Source of the DNA: Siphonodentalium dalli
Lineage: Eukaryota; Mollusca; Scaphopoda; Gadilida; Siphonodentaliidae
Length of the DNA stretch: 64,000 bases
Assembly: GCA_032622095.1 (NCBI GenBank)
Contig: CP136066.1
Location: 227,236,961-227,300,960, forward strand
Direction of reading: 5' to 3'
The position numbers and the translations under genes are program-made. Shown here in pieces: positions 58,701 through 64,000 of this stretch (within the stretch, counting starts at the first letter, position 1; the number at the start of each line of letters is the position of its first letter). The notes beneath the pieces were generated by a model. It was not told the DNA's origin and ran no database searches. It worked only from the letters and a program-made list of their open reading frames with translations.

Positions 58701-61700
58701 GTGCCAGGCTGTGCATATATTATCCCCCCTCTAGCACATACACGGGGCGTTCCTGCCTGTAGTCTATAGCATACAATTAGGTGCTGTGTCAGGCTGTGCA
58801 TATATTATCTCCCCTCTAGCACATACACAGGGCGTTCCTGCCTGTAGTCTATAGCATACAATTAGGTGCTGTGCCAGGCTGTGCATATATTATCTCCCCT
58901 CTAGCACATACACGGGGCGTTCCTGCCTGTAGTCTATAGCATACAATTAGGTGCTGTGCCAGGCTGTGCATATATTATCTCCCCTCTAGCACATACACAG
59001 GGCGTTCCTGCCTGTAGTCTATAGCATACAATTAGGTGCTGTGCCAGGCTGTGTATATATTATCTCCCCTCTAGCACATACACGGGGCGTTCCTGCCTGT
59101 AGTCTATAGCATACAATTAGGTGCTGTGCCAGGCTGTGCATATATTATCCCCCCTCGAGCACATACACAGGGCGTTCCTGCCTGTAGTCTATAGCATACA
59201 ATTAGGTGCTGTGCCAGGCTGTGTATATATTATCCCCCCTCGAGCACATACACGGGGCGTTCCTGCCTGTAGTCTATAGCATACAATTAGGTGCTGTGCC
59301 AGGCTGTGTATATATTATCTCCCCTCGAGCACATACACGGGGCGTTCCTGCCTGTAGTCTATAGCATACAATTAGGTGCTGTGTCAGGCTGTGTATATAT
59401 TATCTCCCCTCTAGCACATACACGGGGCGTTCCTGCCTGTAGTCTATAGCATACAATTAGGTGCTGTGCCAGGCTGTGTATATATTATCTCCCCTCGAGC
59501 ACATACACGGGGCGTTCCTGCCTGTAGTCTATAGCATACAATTAGGTGCTGTGCCAGGCTGTGCATATATTATCCCCCCTCGAGCACATACACGGGGCGT
59601 TCCTGCCTGTAGTCTATAGCATACAATTAGGTGCTGTGCCAGGCTGTGTATATATTATCTCCCCTCTAGCACATACACGGGGCGTTCCTGCCTGTAGTCT
59701 ATAGCATACAATTAGGTGCTGTGCCAGGCTGTGCATATATTATCTCCCCTCTAGCACATACACGGGGCGTTCCTGCCTGTAGTCTATAGCATACAATTAG
59801 GTGCTGTGCCAGGCTGTGCATATATTATCTCCCCTCGAGCACATACACAGGGCGTTCCTGCCTGTAGTCTATAGCATACAATTAGGTGCTGTGCCAGGCT
59901 GTGCATATATTATCTCCCCTCTAGCACATACACGGGGCGTTCCTGCCTGTAGTCTATAGCATACAATTAGGTGCTGTGTCAGGCTGTGTATATATTATCT
60001 CCCCTCTAGCACATACACGGGGCGTTCCTGCCTGTAGTCTATAGCATACAATTAGGTGCTGTGCCAGGCTGTGCATATATTATCCCCCCTCGAGCACATA
60101 CACGGGGCGTTCCTGCCTGTAGTCTATAGCATACAATTAGGTGCTGTGCCAGGCTGTGCATATATTATCTCCCCTCTAGCACATACACAGGGCGTTCCTG
60201 CCTGTAGTCTATAGCATACAATTAGGTGCTGTGCCAGGCTGTGCATATATTATCTCCCCTCGAGCACATACACGGGGCGTTCCTGCCTGTAGTCTATAGC
60301 ATACAATTAGGTGCTGTGCCAGGCTGTGCATATATTATCTCCCCTCGAGCACATACACGGGGCGTTCCTGCCTGTAGTCTATAGCATACAATTAGGTGCT
60401 GTGCCAGGCTGTGCATATATTATCTCCCCTCTAGCACATACACAGGGCGTTCCTGCCTGTAGTCTATAGCATACAATTAGGTGCTGTGCCAGGCTGTGCA
60501 TATATTATCTCCCCTCTAGCACATACACAGGGCGTTCCTGCCTGTAGTCTATAGCATACAATTAGGTGCTGTGCCAGGCTGTGCATATATTATCTCCCCT
60601 CGAGCACATACACGGGGCGTTCCTGCCTGTAGTCTATAGCATACAATTAGGTGCTGTGCCAGGCTGTGCATATATTATCTCCCCTCGAGCACATACACGG
60701 GGCGTTCCTGCCTGTAGTCTATAGCATACAATTAGGTGCTGTGCCAGGCTGTGCATATATTATCTCCCCTCGAGCACATACACGGGGCGTTCCTGCCTGT
60801 AGTCTATAGCATACAATTAGGTGCTGTGCCAGGCTGTGCATATATTATCCCCCCTCTAGCACATACACGGGGCGTTCCTGCCTGTAGTCTATAGCATACA
60901 ATTAGGTGCTGTGCCAGGCTATGCATATATTATCTCCCCTCGAGCACATACACAGGGCGTTCCTGCCTGTAGTCTATAGCATACAATTAGGTGCTGTGCC
61001 AGGCTGTGCATATATTATCTCCCCTCTAGCACATACACGGGGCGTTCCTGCCTGTAGTCTATAGCATACAATTAGGTGCCAGGCTGTGCATATATTATCC
61101 CCCCTCGAGCACATACACAGGGCATTCCTGCCTGTAGTCTATAGCATACAATTAGGTGCTGTGCCAGGCTGTGCATATATTATCTCCCCTCGAGCACATA
61201 CACAGGGCATTCCTGCCTGTAGTCTATAGCATACAATTAGGTGCTGTGCCAGGCTGTGCATATATTATCTCCCCTCGAGCACATACACAGGGCGTTCCTG
61301 CCTGTAGTCTATAGCATACAATTAGGTGCTGTGCCAGGCTGTGCATATATTATCTCCCCTCGAGCACATACACAGGGCGTTCCTGCCTGTAGTCTATAGC
61401 ATACAATTAGGTGCTGTGCCAGGCTGTGCATATATTATCTCCCCTCTAGCACATACACAGGGCGTTCCTGCCTGTAGTCTATAGCATACAATTAGGTGCT
61501 GTGCCAGGCTGTGCATATATTATCTCCCCTCTAGCACATACACAGGGCGTTCCTGCCTGTAGTCTATAGCATACAATTAGGTGCTGTGCCAGGCTGTGCA
61601 TATATTATCTCCCCTCTAGCACATACACAGGGCGTTCCTGCCTGTAGTCTATAGCATACAATTAGGTGCTGTGCCAGGCTGTGCATATATTATCTCCCCT

Positions 61701-64000
61701 CTAGCACATACACGGGGCGTTCCTGCCTGTAGTCTATAGCATACAATTAGGTGCTGTGCCAGGCTGTGCATATATTATCTCCCCTCTAGCACATACACAG
61801 GGCGTTCCTGCCTGTAGTCTATAGCATACAATTAGGTGCTGTGCCAGGCTGTGTATATATTATCCCCCCTCTAGCACATACACGGGGCGTTCCTGCCTGT
61901 AGTCTATAGCATACAATTAGGTGCTGTGCCAGGCTGTGCATATATTATCTCCCCTCTAGCACATACACAGGGCGTTCCTGCCTGTAGTCTATAGCATACA
62001 ATTAGGTGCTGTGCCAGGCTGTGCATATATTATCTCCCCTCTAGCACATACACAGGGCGTTCCTGCCTGTAGTCTATAGCATACAATTAGGTGCTGTGCC
62101 AGGCTGTGTATATATTATCCCCCCTCTAGCACATACACAGGGCGTTCCTGCCTGTAGTCTATAGCATACAATTAGGTGCTGTGCCAGGCTGTGCATATAT
62201 TATCTCCCCTCGAGCACATACACAGGGCGTTCCTGCCTGTAGTCTATAGCATACAATTAGGTGCTGTGCCAGGCTATGCATATATTATCCCCCCTCGAGC
62301 ACATACACAGGGCGTTCCTGCCTGTAGTCTATAGCATACAATTAGGTGCTGTGTCAGGCTGTGTATATATTATCTCCCCTCGAGCACATACACGGGGCGT
62401 TCCTGCCTGTAGTCTATAGCATACAATTAGGTGCTGTGCCAGGCTATGCATATATTATCTCCCCTCGAGCACATACACGGGGCGTTCCTGCCTGTAGTCT
62501 ATAGCATACAATTAGGTGCTGTGCCAGGCTGTGCATATATTATCTCCCCTCGAGCACATACACGGGGCGTTCCTGCCTGTAGTCTATAGCATACAATTAG
62601 GTGCTGTGCCAGGCTGTGCATATATTATCTCCCCTCGAGCACATACACGGGGCGTTCCTGCCTGTAGTCTATAGCATACAATTAGGTGCTGTGCCAGGCT
62701 GTGCATATATTATCCCCCCTCGAGCACATACACGGGGCGTTCCTGCCTGTAGTCTATAGCATACAATTAGGTGCTGTGCCAGGCTGTGCATATATTATCT
62801 CCCCTCGAGCACATACACGGGGCATTCCTGCCTGTAGTCTATAGCATACAATTAGGTGCTGTGCCAGGCTGTGCATATATTATCCCCCCTCGAGCACATA
62901 CACGGGGCATTCCTGCCTGTAGTCTATAGCATACAATTAGGTGCTGTGCCAGGCTGTGCATATATTATCTCCCCTCGAGCACATACACGGGGCATTCCTG
63001 CCTGTAGTCTATAGCATACAATTAGGTGCTGTGCCAGGCTGTGCATATATTATCCCCCCTCGAGCACATACACGGGGCGTTCCTGCCTGTAGTATATAGC
63101 ATACAATTAGGTGCTGTGCCAGGCTGTGCATATATTATCTCCCCTCGAGCACATACACGGGGCATTCCTGCCTGTAGTCTATAGCATACAATTAGGTGCT
63201 GTGCCAGGCTGTGCATATATTATCTCCCCTCGAGCACATACACGGGGCATTCCTGCCTGTAGTCTATAGCATACAATTAGGTGCTGTGCCAGGCTGTGCA
63301 TATATTATCTCCCCTCGAGCACATACACGGGGCATTCCTGCCTGTAGTCTATAGCATACAATTAGGTGCTGTGCCAGGCTGTGCATATATTATCTCCCCT
63401 CGAGCACATACACGGGGCATTCCTGCCTGTAGTCTATAGCATACAATTAGGTGCTGTGCCAGGCTGTGCATATATTATCTCCCCTCGAGCACATACACGG
63501 GGCATTCCTGCCTGTAGTCTATAGCATACAATTAGGTGCTGTGCCAGGCTGTGCATATATTATCCCCCCTCGAGCACATACACGGGGCATTCCTGCCTGT
63601 AGTCTATAGCATACAATTAGGTGCTGTGCCAGGCTGTGCATATATTATCTCCCCTCGAACACATACACGGGGCGTTCCTGCCTGTAGTCTATAGCATACA
63701 ATTAGGTGCTGTGCCAGGCTGTGCATATATTATCCCCCCTCTAGCACATACACGGGGCGTTCCTGCCTGTAGTCTATAGCATACAATTAGGTGCTGTGCC
63801 AGGCTGTGCATATATTATCCCCCCTCGAGCACATACACGGGGCGTTCCTGCCTGTAGTCTATAGCATACAATTAGGTGCTGTGCCAGGCTGTGCATATAT
63901 TATCTCCCCTCGAGCACATACACAGGGCGTTCCTGCCTGTAGTCTATAGCATACAATTAGGTGCTGTGCCAGGCTATGCATATATTATTTCCCCTCGAGC
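49724..64000. repeat. 85-bp satellite array, about 168 units, continues past window
   Basis: The unit contains TACACGGGGCGTTCCTGCCT, GTAGTCTATAGCATACAATT, AGGTGCTGTGCCAGGCTGTG, CATATATTATCTCCCCTCGA and GCACA. Variation is concentrated at few sites: CTCGAG or CTCTAG, ACACGG or ACACAG, GGCGTTCC or GGCATTCC, GTGCATA, ATGCATA or GTGTATA, ATCTCC or ATCCCC, and AGTCTATAG, AGTATATAG or AGTATAAAG. Minus-strand 64-codon frames recur at multiples of 85 bp and are not genes. Register is kept apart from a few indels (near 55980, 56318, 56911, 58238, 61077). Confidence 0.97.
52272..53605. repeat. Higher-order duplication in the 85-bp array (period 765 bp, 9 units)
   Basis: About 570 bp from 52272 recurs from 53037 with the same order of variants (GTGTATA units, ATCCCCCC units and the single AGTATATAG unit at 52636 and 53401). 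Identity ends near 52840/53605 where the second copy has ATGTATA. Confidence 0.8.

Noticed and set aside
49724-64000. Repeated 64-codon minus frames in the 85-bp array as a small-protein family
   Set aside because: They recur at exact multiples of 85 bp and change with unit variants; since 85 is not a multiple of 3 they run through all frames of the unit until a stop.

Overview
This is a piece of animal (invertebrate) nuclear genome made almost entirely of repeats. I see no host protein-coding gene, rRNA or convincing tRNA. The animal assignment rests on a CR1/jockey-type LINE with an APE endonuclease and an FADD reverse transcriptase, hAT-type elements with 8-bp target duplications, fold-back MITEs, and short-unit satellites with higher-order structure. 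I cannot name the species; the repeat style suits a marine invertebrate such as a mollusc or basal deuterostome.

Layout. 1-6335: cluster of related short interspersed modules, with Helitron-like hairpin ends and (GT)n tracts, interrupted at about 908-4281 by a 5'-truncated, frameshifted LINE on the minus strand. 6336-9202: AT-rich noncoding DNA with local duplications, a degenerate AAGATGGC-type repeat (7790-8450) and a 185-bp fold-back MITE (8519-8703). 9203-13887: 55-bp minisatellite split by a 2,457-bp non-autonomous hAT element (10492-12948). That element carries a fold-back structure with 16-bp minisatellite arms, and this in turn contains smaller CAGTGGCG-ended elements. 13888-13987: 100-N assembly gap. 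13988-39450: satellite of 36-bp units, about 707 copies. 39452-49725: three head-to-tail copies of a roughly 5.8-kb macro-unit (A near complete, B doubly deleted, C cut off). 49724-64000: satellite of 85-bp units, about 168 copies, running off the window.

The very long open frames over 13988-39497 (up to 3,054 codons) arise because 36 is a multiple of 3 and several frames of the unit lack a stop. I do not treat them as genes. The clearest results are: a transposon whose 8-bp duplication is formed from the minisatellite it entered; a 20.7-kb stretch of the 36-bp satellite in unbroken register, with nested duplications of 360, 396, 720, 1188 and 2484 bp; a macro-repeat bridging two unrelated satellites, with a deletion breakpoint at a poly-C tract; and an indel-rich zone around the N gap that looks like uncorrected sequencing error. 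A satellite-dense domain like this would fit pericentromeric or subtelomeric heterochromatin, but the location is inference.
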